From: Candidatus Scalindua sp.
GTDB taxonomy: Bacteria > Planctomycetota > Brocadiia > Brocadiales > Scalinduaceae
Length of the DNA: 41,922 bases
NCBI GenBank assembly: GCA_018670825.1
Contig: JABHIW010000020.1
Coordinates: 1 to 41,922 of the forward strand
Direction of reading: 5' to 3'
Positions 1 to 7,120 of this stretch are shown in pieces (position 1 is the stretch's first letter; each line of letters begins with the position of its first letter). Below the pieces are notes generated by a model. It worked only from the letters and a program-made list of their open reading frames with translations. It had not been told where the DNA came from and made no database searches. The position numbers were made by a program, and so were the translations under genes.

Positions 1-279
1 CTTGAGGAGTTCATAGAAGGCATGCAATATATGTATGATAATCTTTATGCCGGAGACAACCTGAGATTGCGATTCAGGAAATCACTTCAGACAATTGGCA
101 GTACACCCCATGGCAAACGCAACGCTATGTTCGGTTTCAGGGTTGGCTCTGACTGGACACAGGTATTTGAGCAGGTACTGGAAAATCTTCGTAAACTATA
201 CGATTCAGGTGATTATTACCAGGATTGGTACAAGAGTAGTGCCGTTACCGTACCGTCAGATAAGGGTGTAACCGTTTAA
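1..279 (+). CDS. C-terminal part of a protein entering from the left (possibly radical SAM tail)
   Basis: The frame is open from the first base and ends in TAA at 277-279, giving 92 residues of a longer protein; the internal ATG at 22 need not be the start. The segment is rich in Tyr, Arg and Asp (MYDNLYAGDN, RFRKSLQTIG) and looks helical, with no membrane segment or signal peptide. The pattern 'EGMQYMYDNLYAGDN' loosely resembles the C-terminal DUF4070-type region of B12-binding radical SAM proteins, but no cofactor motif lies inside the window, so this is only a guess. A terminator follows directly, so this is the last gene of its transcript. Confidence 0.45.
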   Translation, partial: LEEFIEGMQYMYDNLYAGDNLRLRFRKSLQTIGSTPHGKRNAMFGFRVGSDWTQVFEQVLENLRKLYDSGDYYQDWYKSSAVTVPSDKGVTV

Positions 280-297
280 TTCATTATATTTAATCTC

Positions 298-360
298 AAA
301 AGGTGCAGAGGAATATTTCAGATAATCACTGAATGTTTTTTCTGTGCCTTTTTTATTTTT
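298..360 (+). terminator. Rho-independent terminator after the left-edge gene
   Basis: AAAGGTGCAGA near 299-309 pairs with TCTGTGCCTTT near 340-350 over 11 positions, two of them G-U. A small inner stem (TTCAG/CTGAA) sits in the loop, and the right arm runs into a T-rich tract (TTTTTTATTTTT). It lies between convergent genes and could also slow transcription arriving from the caspase side. Confidence 0.75.
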
Positions 361-395
361 CCAATTTTGAATGCCTATGCTTACCAGTTCAAAAT

Positions 396-1991
396 TCATC
401 TCCTGTGATCTCTCCTCTTTCTATCAATCTTTCTCGGCCCCTTGAAATCTCTAACGTATGGGGGCGGTTTTTTTAAAGATCGTGGCGGTGGCGGCACAGA
501 TGTATGCTCATCTCTTTTCTGGAAATCATTCCAATATTCCAGGCGCCTCCTTGCATAGTTCCGGATTCTTTCATCTTCAGTACTATAGGGATTATCTTGT
601 TTGAAATCACTGATCAAATTCTGCCATTTGTCCGTTTTATCTCTGGCACTTATATTCGGATTTTCATCGTACCTTTTTGCCTGATTATAGGTACTTGCTA
701 ATCGTTGCTGCCATTTTGACCAGTACTCTTTTACCTTATCAAACGTTTTCTCCTTTTCCAATTCTCCCCACTCTTTATCAATAAGTCCCCTTTCTTCTTC
801 AAGTTTACGTTCTTCTTCATCTAATCTGTTCTTTCTCTTTCGCATCTCCATCTCTATTCTTGATATCTCATCTGCTGCAGACAAATTGTTCCCTGCCTCT
901 TCCTCCAGATGCCTCCACTCTTCTTCAATCAACCTTCTCTCCTTCTCCAGTCTCTGTGCCTCAACTGCAATCCTGTCCTTCTCTTCACGTATCTTTCTCT
1001 CCTCTTCCAGATTTCCATCCTCAGTTTCCTTTTGTTGCTGTTCTTCATTGACGACAGATTCACTTAATACAGATATCTTTACATCTTTCTTTTCATTTTC
1101 TTCCTTTGTCGATTTGGATAATGCTTTGTCATTTCCATCCAATACAAAAATGAAATCACCCTTATCGAGTTTGGGATGACGTATCCTTCCATATTGTGGA
1201 TGCTGACTGCCCTGACTGTAATTTACCACGCTCGTATCCAGGTACATACCCAATTCCGAACCGGTAACATATCCATCTTCATTATAGTCCGCATCTCCAT
1301 TAATACCCTGTATTAAAACGGTATTGAATATACTATCATCAGGAACCTGTTCATCTTCATTACCGGCTGTTATAAACTGACGGACCGGACGATTACTCTT
1401 CTCAGATATATCACTTGGAACACTTTTTAGTGACGCAAACACAGACCCGGAAAAACACGAATCAAACAACATGAGTACATGTTTTGATTTTATTCGTAAT
1501 GCATACGTTTCAATCACATTCATACTGATTGCTTTTTCGCCGAACCCTATAAGATCCTGATTAAGGATCGGGCAGTCTTTGGGTATGATATATCCCAATT
1601 TCTCCCCTGTCGCCAGAGTTTCAGTCTCACCATGTCCAGAATAATAGAACAGAATAGCACGGTCTTCTTCTCTTCCTAATTCGTATGCCAGGCTATTCAA
1701 TTTTTCCCTGAGCTCTCTGGAAGTAGGATTTAAGAGCATACTTACGTTAAATCCGAAATCTCCCAAAGCCTTTGTTGTTTCCCTGACATCATCCTCAACT
1801 CCCTGTAGATCCGGCCAGTAGTCGTAATCACTTACCCCCACTACCAGGGCATAATAGTCCTTATAAAGGTAAAGGCTCTTTCCCTCTTTTGAGACAACGC
1901 TTATGCCACGGGTAGATGCAAGTAGTTGTAATGGAACAAAGAGAAGTACCATCAGGTATGGTAAAAAATACAATTGAGTAGTTGTTCTCAT
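396..1991 (-). CDS. Exported caspase-like (peptidase C14) protein with EF-hand loop and coiled-coil tail
   Basis: 531 aa. Residues 1-26 form a signal peptide or signal anchor. Residues 44-290 are a caspase-like domain of the C14/metacaspase clan: the histidine motif YYSGHGE gives His120 and LLFDSCFSGS-type sequence (here LMLFDSCFSGS) gives Cys179, the catalytic dyad. A canonical EF-hand loop lies at 235-246 (D235, N237, D239, G240, E246), which suggests calcium control, as known for metacaspases. Residues about 300-455 are a Glu/Arg/Lys-rich coiled coil; the tail is Pro-rich and very basic. Such proteins cleave other proteins; the substrate is unknown. The export signal places it in the periplasm or at the membrane, unusual if its partner is the cytoplasmic sigma module upstream on the same strand. 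Confidence 0.85.
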   Translation of the reverse strand: MRTTTQLYFLPYLMVLLFVPLQLLASTRGISVVSKEGKSLYLYKDYYALVVGVSDYDYWPDLQGVEDDVRETTKALGDFGFNVSMLLNPTSRELREKLNSLAYELGREEDRAILFYYSGHGETETLATGEKLGYIIPKDCPILNQDLIGFGEKAISMNVIETYALRIKSKHVLMLFDSCFSGSVFASLKSVPSDISEKSNRPVRQFITAGNEDEQVPDDSIFNTVLIQGINGDADYNEDGYVTGSELGMYLDTSVVNYSQGSQHPQYGRIRHPKLDKGDFIFVLDGNDKALSKSTKEENEKKDVKISVLSESVVNEEQQQKETEDGNLEEERKIREEKDRIAVEAQRLEKERRLIEEEWRHLEEEAGNNLSAADEISRIEMEMRKRKNRLDEEERKLEEERGLIDKEWGELEKEKTFDKVKEYWSKWQQRLASTYNQAKRYDENPNISARDKTDKWQNLISDFKQDNPYSTEDERIRNYARRRLEYWNDFQKRDEHTSVPPPPRSLKKPPPYVRDFKGPRKIDRKRRDHRR

Positions 1992-2017
1992 CGTAATATC
2001 CCTATTTTTTATTAAAT

Positions 2018-2211
2018 GTAACTCAAACCTTCAGGTTTGACTCAGTGTTAAGCAGCCTAGTAACTTCGTACTTTACTCTATGTTGCTATGTATACCAGAG
2101 AGGCTCAAGACTGAAGTCATGAGTTATAACCTGAGCGTGTTAAGGCTGAAGCTTGAGTTATGCCTATAGCGTATCCCATATCACGCATATGACTCAAACA
2201 TTCAGGTTCGA
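2018..2211. repeat. Cluster of four REP-like palindromes downstream of the RAYT gene
   Basis: Four related units with a conserved GTAACTCA-type foot, a short variable stem and a central TTCA (TGAA on the other strand): 2018-2040 forward, 2103-2130 reverse, 2140-2164 reverse, 2189-2211 forward. Stem bases differ between units but often keep pairing (ACC/GGT, GAC/GTC), as expected of structured REP sequences recognised by RAYT transposases. Unit 2018-2040 is identical over 23 nt to the unit at 10648-10670. Confidence 0.75.
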
Positions 2212-2238
2212 CAGATAGACAGGTCATGTAGAAAAATA

Positions 2239-2739
2239 TCACAGTTCGTATATATTCATAGTAAAAGACCCATTAAACTGATAATCCTTAAAATTATCGA
2301 CTATACCTTCTCTAACTGGATTATGTAATATATACATAGCAATATCATTTTTTGCTTCAACTTTTCTCAGGATATGATCGTAATAACTCAAATACCGAAG
2401 TTTTCGAAGCGTTATCTTTTTAAACCAATATCCACTTCTTTGTTTAAAAAGTTTTATAAATTTTTTTAGATTAGACTGCTCTTCGAGTCCGCTTACCAGG
2501 AGATGCAGATGGTCAGGCATAAAGCAAAAAACAGTTACAGAAAAATGTTCTTTTTCGGCAGTTTCCCCTAGAAGCATTATCAGTGGTTCTACAATGTGGG
2601 TCTCTTTAAAATGGTTTTGCCTGTTTTCAGTTAATACCGTTATAAAATAGGAGTATATTCCGATATATCCAAAGTCCTTCAATCTTGGCCGTTTTGGAAA
2701 TGGTTTACTTTCATCAAGAGGCATTACAACTCCTTGCAT
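2239..2739 (-). CDS. REP-associated tyrosine transposase (RAYT, IS200-like Y1 family)
   Basis: 166 aa, close to the usual RAYT length. The HUH metal-binding motif is in FMPDHLHLLV (His77, His79). The typical family tail appears as YYDHILRK followed by YILHNPVREG and DYQFNGS. The catalytic tyrosine is probably in the YYDHILRK or YILHNPV stretch; I cannot decide which. The enzyme nicks single-stranded REP palindromes and is thought to spread them. REP-like units flank it on both sides (2018-2211 and 2748-2807), so gene and substrates form one unit. It sits between the Lon-like gene and the caspase-like gene on the same strand, and may have landed inside an older operon. The ORF looks intact. 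Confidence 0.9.
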   Translation of the reverse strand: MQGVVMPLDESKPFPKRPRLKDFGYIGIYSYFITVLTENRQNHFKETHIVEPLIMLLGETAEKEHFSVTVFCFMPDHLHLLVSGLEEQSNLKKFIKLFKQRSGYWFKKITLRKLRYLSYYDHILRKVEAKNDIAMYILHNPVREGIVDNFKDYQFNGSFTMNIYEL

Positions 2740-2747
2740 ATCTTCTA

Positions 2748-2807
2748 CTCAAGGCCAAAGCCATGCGTTACACACCTGAGCAGCTCAAGGCTGAAGCCTT
2801 GAGTTAC
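2748..2807. repeat. Two REP-like palindromes upstream of the RAYT gene
   Basis: Units at 2748-2771 and 2783-2807, both in reverse orientation. The second is a perfect hairpin, CTCAAGGC-TGAA-GCCTTGAG, followed by the family foot GAGTTAC. The first is degenerate. They share the loop and foot with the units at 2018-2211 and 10648-10725. Confidence 0.75.
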
Positions 2808-2834
2808 ATTCTCTGTCCCCAGCAAATCAATGGC

Positions 2835-3974
2835 TTAACAAATCTTATATTTTACAATAGACTCCGCCTGTTTTATATTGTCAACAAACATAATCTCCTT
2901 GTCCATATCAGCAAAGTGTATTGAATCATAATTTATGCTAAGGGACTTATGTACAATATTGCCACTCTCTTTTCTCAGAGAAGCAATAACAAGAATAGCG
3001 ACAAATAGCACAATATATCCACCACAAATATAACTTAAAATTAAAGTTAGATCACGCGAATTGATAATCTCAAATTCTATAACCCCGTCTCTATTTTTGA
3101 ACAATACCCTGCCAGTTTTATTTGTTTCTACTAAACGTTCTGATAAACGTAATAATGGAATGTCCTTAATCTGATCATGCGGAAATCCACTATTTAAGAG
3201 CCTTTCTCTAACTTTCTTTGGGTTTTTAACAGGCAGATTTATGGTTATGTGAGTGTCACCTTGTTTCAATGATTGAAAGTTATCCCAAAGAAAGTATCTA
3301 ATAGGTAGATAGGCAACTGACAATGACCATATTATTAAGGCAAACCACATAAAGATATTACTGGTTGATAAAGTCCATAATCTGCTGAAGAAATATGGGG
3401 ATTTTCCTGTATCTTTAATACCTATGCTTCGTGAAGGATTTACTTTATAGTTAATATTTTGTTTCCTTTTAATCCAGTTTGTAATTTCCTGTCTGTTTTC
3501 TGACGGAATCATAATGTATCTTATTTTTTTAGCCTCGATTGCAGTCTCAAGTTTTGCCCTTGCACCGCCGATTTCACCAATTACTCCTTGAGAGTCCTTC
3601 ACCTCGCCAGTAAAGCACCACTCCTCCCACACATCCTCCCATACTTCATTCCAGTCATTCAGACACGACTCAATACCTATCGCAATGGAAAGACCCATAG
3701 AGTTGAAATCATCACATAAATTATCATCATCTTTTAAGGCAGTATCTATCGTAAACTTCTGGTCATGATCACTATGAGAAGACATAACCCTCTCTATAGT
3801 CGACCTTAAACTATTAAAGAACCGTGAGGGTATTACCATATGTTCCTGGTTATTTGGAAAGACAACGATATTATGTATATTCCCTACTCCTGAGCTATCG
3901 TTTCCCGTCACCAGAATAGCCTTGACTTTTATGAAGAGTAAATCATCCTGAGTTGATTTGACAACTTTTGCCAT
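2835..3974 (-). CDS. Membrane-anchored Lon-like (S16-type) protease
   Basis: 379 aa. Residues about 8-175 align by eye with the Lon proteolytic domain: AILVTG near the start, then DFNSMGLSIAIGIESCL with candidate catalytic Ser92, then FTGEVKDSQGVIGEIGGARAKL with candidate catalytic Lys141, then RYIMIPSEN, matching Lon's TGE...IGG-KEKL...VIIPxEN. There is no AAA+ ATPase domain. Two membrane segments follow (about 206-226 and 309-332), separated by an 80-residue soluble loop; the C-terminus is short and soluble. The start is backed by a GGAG about 10 nt upstream, although it overlaps the preceding 100-aa gene by 46 nt. It lies in an operon with a sigma factor and a zinc-finger anti-sigma-like protein; regulated proteolysis in that pathway is my inference. 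The family match is divergent, so activity is not assured. Confidence 0.65.
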   Translation of the reverse strand: MAKVVKSTQDDLLFIKVKAILVTGNDSSGVGNIHNIVVFPNNQEHMVIPSRFFNSLRSTIERVMSSHSDHDQKFTIDTALKDDDNLCDDFNSMGLSIAIGIESCLNDWNEVWEDVWEEWCFTGEVKDSQGVIGEIGGARAKLETAIEAKKIRYIMIPSENRQEITNWIKRKQNINYKVNPSRSIGIKDTGKSPYFFSRLWTLSTSNIFMWFALIIWSLSVAYLPIRYFLWDNFQSLKQGDTHITINLPVKNPKKVRERLLNSGFPHDQIKDIPLLRLSERLVETNKTGRVLFKNRDGVIEFEIINSRDLTLILSYICGGYIVLFVAILVIASLRKESGNIVHKSLSINYDSIHFADMDKEIMFVDNIKQAESIVKYKIC

Positions 3975-4231
3975 TTGTGCTTTTCTCCATCACCCACAAA
4001 ACCAAAAATATTGAAATAGCTATCGAGTTCTGCCATAGATTCAATTGCAAGTTTCTTTGAAAGAATTTTTGATAAATCACAAGATGCTTCTTCACCATTA
4101 ATACAAAGTTTTATAAATAGTCTTAGTGCGGTTTTACGCCAATCAGCAATTGGGAGCCCCTCCTTTCTGGCTCTTTTCAGTTCCTCCAAATCAATTTCAA
4201 TGTCTTCAAGGCTTAACATATCTTTTACCAT
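3929..4231 (-). CDS. Small hypothetical protein between anti-sigma and Lon-like genes
   Basis: 100 aa, not recognised. It has a charged helical N-terminus (LEDIEIDLEELKRARKEG), no signal peptide and no membrane segment, so it should be cytoplasmic. It contains two cysteines (CINGEEASC) and no known motif. It is 49 nt downstream of the anti-sigma-like gene, and its end overlaps the start of the Lon-like gene by 46 nt, so the two are probably co-translated. By position it could be an adaptor or a substrate of the protease; nothing in the sequence proves this. Confidence 0.6.
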   Translation of the reverse strand: MVKDMLSLEDIEIDLEELKRARKEGLPIADWRKTALRLFIKLCINGEEASCDLSKILSKKLAIESMAELDSYFNIFGFVGDGEKHKWQKLSNQLRMIYSS

Positions 4232-4258
4232 TTTCTTGTTAAATTCTTATAACAGAGA

Positions 4259-4285
4259 GACTCAAAACGAGAGCCATGGGTTACA
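4259..4285. repeat. Degenerate REP-like element at the end of the anti-sigma gene
   Basis: The unit begins GACTCAAAAC and ends CCATGGGTTAC, the same feet as the REP family near the RAYT gene, with a weakened stem. Its GTTAC foot supplies the TAA stop of the minus-strand anti-sigma-like gene (4281-4283). Confidence 0.5.
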
Positions 4286-5066
4286 TCTTCTCTATTTTTA
4301 TGTACCTAATGGTCTCTGCCTGCAGGTTTTCTTTATTAATTACAGCCCTTCTATTTTCTAGTGATATAATCTCTGATTTTTCCTCTTCCGCACATATTGT
4401 AACCTTCGCATTCTTAAGATCACTCTTTGCAAGTACTCCTATTATTACATTTGATTCTATACCGGAAGGTTGTACGATCTCAATGGCAAAATCATCTGTC
4501 TCCATTTTCCTATATTCTTTACCGACGCCTTCATCTAATATTTCAGGGCCTTTGAATGAGTAGCTAAATGCTCTTCCTATCAAAAAAGGTGCTATACAAT
4601 TTCTTACCGCTTCACGTATCAATTCCTTTCCCTCTTTTTCGAGTGTAGAAGCCCTCGTTGGATAGCTTATTATAAATTTTGAGAGAATAGAAATACCCTT
4701 GGTTACTTTTTCTTCAAACTCCAGTTGCTCCACTACTTTCTCAATAGCGATTACATCATGAAAACATTTATCACATCCGGCAAGATGTGGACATATTCTT
4801 CTTTTCTCATCTTCATTGCATGCATCATTGATGTATCTCCGGATTTCGTCATTTGTTAAGTGTAGAGATAATCCCTTTTTTACAAACGTCTGTGAATGCG
4901 CCTTAAACTCTTTTAGCCCTCTCTTTAATGAATTAAGAAAATCCAGGCTTGAGATGCATTCGTCACACTCTGCCAGGTGCTCTTCAATTAATTCTTCTTC
5001 TTTAGACCCAACGGAACTTTCTAAATATACCGTGAGTTCTTCAAGGGTTTTATGTTGAACACTCAT
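4281..5066 (-). CDS. Anti-sigma-like protein with two zinc-finger (zf-HC2) domains
   Basis: 261 aa. Two HxxxCxxC zinc-binding motifs are visible: HLAECDEC (His30, Cys34, Cys37) and HLAGCDKC (His94, Cys98, Cys101). Each lies in a helical context typical of zf-HC2 anti-sigma factors, which hold a sigma factor and release it when zinc is lost, when the thiols are oxidised, or after cleavage. Residues 120-261 form an unrecognised soluble domain; no membrane segment was found, unlike many anti-sigma factors. The start overlaps the sigma gene's end by 17 nt, implying coupled translation and a direct partnership. Two fingers in tandem are unusual. Confidence 0.75.
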   Translation of the reverse strand: MSVQHKTLEELTVYLESSVGSKEEELIEEHLAECDECISSLDFLNSLKRGLKEFKAHSQTFVKKGLSLHLTNDEIRRYINDACNEDEKRRICPHLAGCDKCFHDVIAIEKVVEQLEFEEKVTKGISILSKFIISYPTRASTLEKEGKELIREAVRNCIAPFLIGRAFSYSFKGPEILDEGVGKEYRKMETDDFAIEIVQPSGIESNVIIGVLAKSDLKNAKVTICAEEEKSEIISLENRRAVINKENLQAETIRYIKIEKM

Positions 5067-5769
5067 TCGCGTTACTCCATTTAATTAAAAAAGATTCTAA
5101 AGCCTTTCGGGCTATTTTTTCATCATACTCTAAATGTTGAGCCTCAAAGAAGTTTTCTATCACATTTTTCAATCTTTGCAATGCATCACTACCTTGTTGA
5201 TTTTTCTTCCTTACAACCTGACTATGACTAATGCCAAGTTCGTCACCAATTTGCCTGGTTTTTTTATCATATGAATAATGATCTATTAAAATAGTCTGAA
5301 TCTTAGAATTTAACGCATAAAATGTTTCCTCCAACTCTTCTGCTAATAATGACGCTTCATATGTCTCCTTAGGCGTTAATTCTCTATAGTCTTTTACAAA
5401 ATCATTATCTGTGTGACTTTCATCTTCTCCGCTTGGAGTCGTTAATCCATCGAGAGAAATTTCTGTCTTCTTATATATATCTTTATATATTTTTGCTTTA
5501 ATTCTACGGCTGACATAATTATCAAAGTAGCTATAAAAGGTTTTTCCCTTTTGTGAATCCCAATTATCAAGTAAAGCGTTAAGGGTTACCTCAAATCCTA
5601 AACCTAAGTAATCACCAAGATATTCATAAGATACTGAACATATAGTCCATTTTATCTTACTTTCCATGGCTTTGAAGAATAAGTTTTTTGATTCATCTAC
5701 CTCTGAACCACCCCGTCTAATTCTTCTTTGAAATTCTTCAAAATCTTCATTCTTCAATTTGCCGGACAT
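5050..5769 (-). CDS. RNA polymerase sigma-70 family factor
   Basis: 239 aa. Residues about 50-120 resemble sigma region 2 (YLGLGFEVTLNALLDNWDSQ, then FYSYFDNYVSRRIKAKIYKD). Residues about 148-205 look like region 4, a helix-turn-helix: ALNSKIQTILIDHYSYDKK, then IGDELGISHSQVVRKK. There is no room for regions 1 or 3 as in the housekeeping factor, so it is an alternative, ECF-like sigma. The spacing of a good ribosome-binding site (GAAGGA, 5779-5774 on the minus strand) supports the start. It is the first gene of the minus-strand module, probably inhibited by the zinc-finger protein encoded immediately downstream, and may control its own operon. Confidence 0.8.
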   Translation of the reverse strand: MSGKLKNEDFEEFQRRIRRGGSEVDESKNLFFKAMESKIKWTICSVSYEYLGDYLGLGFEVTLNALLDNWDSQKGKTFYSYFDNYVSRRIKAKIYKDIYKKTEISLDGLTTPSGEDESHTDNDFVKDYRELTPKETYEASLLAEELEETFYALNSKIQTILIDHYSYDKKTRQIGDELGISHSQVVRKKNQQGSDALQRLKNVIENFFEAQHLEYDEKIARKALESFLIKWSNANECST

Positions 5770-6367
5770 GTTATATCCTTCAAATATCCCTTAGAAAAGA
5801 AAAACCTAGAGGATATTAACATTTATCATTCAGTAAGTTAAACCTGGTGCAAAAAAATATCTTTTCTATATGCAACCAGATATTAAAATAGATCGTTATC
5901 GCAACAAAAGACTATCCTCCAACTCCTCGCCTGAATTACGAAATCGGGCAGGTACTCATGAAAATGTAGCACTGAGCAGAGTCGAAGTGTCACCAACATT
6001 GAATTTCCTATGCATCAAGATGTTAACAGTAAATCTTATATGAATCATACATTGTAAAGCAAATTTCCAGTAGTACTCAAATATTAAATTAGCCTCCCTG
6101 CCAAACATAAGAAATTCACCATGTTTTGGCAAGTACAAAATGCGGTACGCCAATTCATGCAATTAATTTTTCTGCACCATCTTCAGATTTGATATTGACA
6201 AAAGAATTGAACGTGGTGGAAACTTGAACTACTAAAGTTTAAAAAAAATATGCACCAAAAGACAACCTTCATCTGATTAGTAAATCAGTGGAAACAAATG
6301 ATTATTTCCACAACGAAGATTCGATAAACTGAATTAACATACTTTAATTTTTAAATGGAGGTGGAGC
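5770..6367. other. Divergent intergenic region with a short REP-like motif
   Basis: About 600 nt between the divergent sigma operon and the lipoprotein operon, so promoters for both should lie here. No convincing -35/-10 pair was found; TTGACA at 6195-6200 has no good -10 partner. At 5970-5989 lies CACTGAGCAGAGTCGAAGTG, related to the widespread CTGAGC-AAGTC-GAAG type of intergenic repeat. A minus-strand ORF at 5956-6162 reads through this motif and looks spurious. Confidence 0.4.
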
Positions 6368-7108
6368 ATGTATAAGCAGATATTTATTATCCTGGTATTC
6401 GGATGTATGGTTACCACTGGTTGTAATTCTACAAGGATGTTTAGCCGTGGTGACAAATCTATGCAAAATGGGCAATATAAGGAAGCCATTTCTTATTATG
6501 ATAAGGGCCTGAAAAGTTCAGATAATTATGATGCCATATTAAACAAGGGCATAGCTCAATGGCGAGTAAGGGAATTTTCAAATGCTGAACGTTCATTTAC
6601 TGATGCCATTAACACCAGCCCTCAATATGCCTCATTGGCGTACTACTACAGAGCAGAAATGGGATTTAAGTCAGGCAATCTTGAGTCCGCGCTATCAGAT
6701 GTTAACCAATCACTCAAACAGGATCCTTTAAACGTTCAGGTACTTAATTTACGAGGCAGGATACATACCTTACAGGGAAGTTACACAGATGCAATCAGAG
6801 ACTTAAGTACGGCAATTATCATTGAAGGAGAAAGCCGCGTAGCAGGTTACTTGTACCACAACAGGGCCATAGCATACATAGGTAAGGATGATTTTAAATC
6901 GGCCAGGAATGATTGTGAACAATTTATCAGGTTCTTGAAGATTAACAATCTTCCCATAACGGTTGAGGACAATTATCTGCTTGGCGTACTGCAGTATGCA
7001 GTAGATGACGAGGAAGGGGCCCTCACTAGCTGGGAACATCTGCCTCCTGTACAAAGAGACAGAATCAGAAGAGTAGTTGGAAATTCTAATTCAATGAACC
7101 AATTATAA
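6368..7108 (+). CDS. TPR lipoprotein
   Basis: 246 aa. A lipoprotein signal peptide ends in VTTG-Cys19, so it should be lipid-anchored. Residues about 22-185 carry tandem tetratricopeptide repeats (for example GQYKEAISYYDKGL, SGNLESALSDVNQSL, GSYTDAIRDLSTAI), a scaffold for protein contacts. The C-terminus (DDEEGALTSWEHLPP) continues the helical pattern. A strong ribosome-binding site (GGAGG, 6357-6361) fixes the start. It is the first gene of a long plus-strand set, 12 nt before the next gene, and is probably an assembly factor for the envelope proteins that follow. Confidence 0.85.
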   Translation: MYKQIFIILVFGCMVTTGCNSTRMFSRGDKSMQNGQYKEAISYYDKGLKSSDNYDAILNKGIAQWRVREFSNAERSFTDAINTSPQYASLAYYYRAEMGFKSGNLESALSDVNQSLKQDPLNVQVLNLRGRIHTLQGSYTDAIRDLSTAIIIEGESRVAGYLYHNRAIAYIGKDDFKSARNDCEQFIRFLKINNLPITVEDNYLLGVLQYAVDDEEGALTSWEHLPPVQRDRIRRVVGNSNSMNQL

Positions 7109-7120
7109 GGATACAGAATA

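Noticed and set aside
2835..5769. A CRISPR-linked CalpL/CalpT/CalpS or Craspase system
   Set aside because: There is no SAVED or CARF domain, no Cas protein and no CRISPR array in the window; only the theme (protease plus sigma/anti-sigma) is shared.
5956..6162. 68-aa minus-strand ORF in the divergent intergenic region
   Set aside because: It reads through a repeat-like motif, has no ribosome-binding site and its composition looks random.
6195..6200. TTGACA as a promoter -35 for the TPR lipoprotein operon
   Set aside because: No acceptable -10 hexamer is found 15-19 nt downstream.
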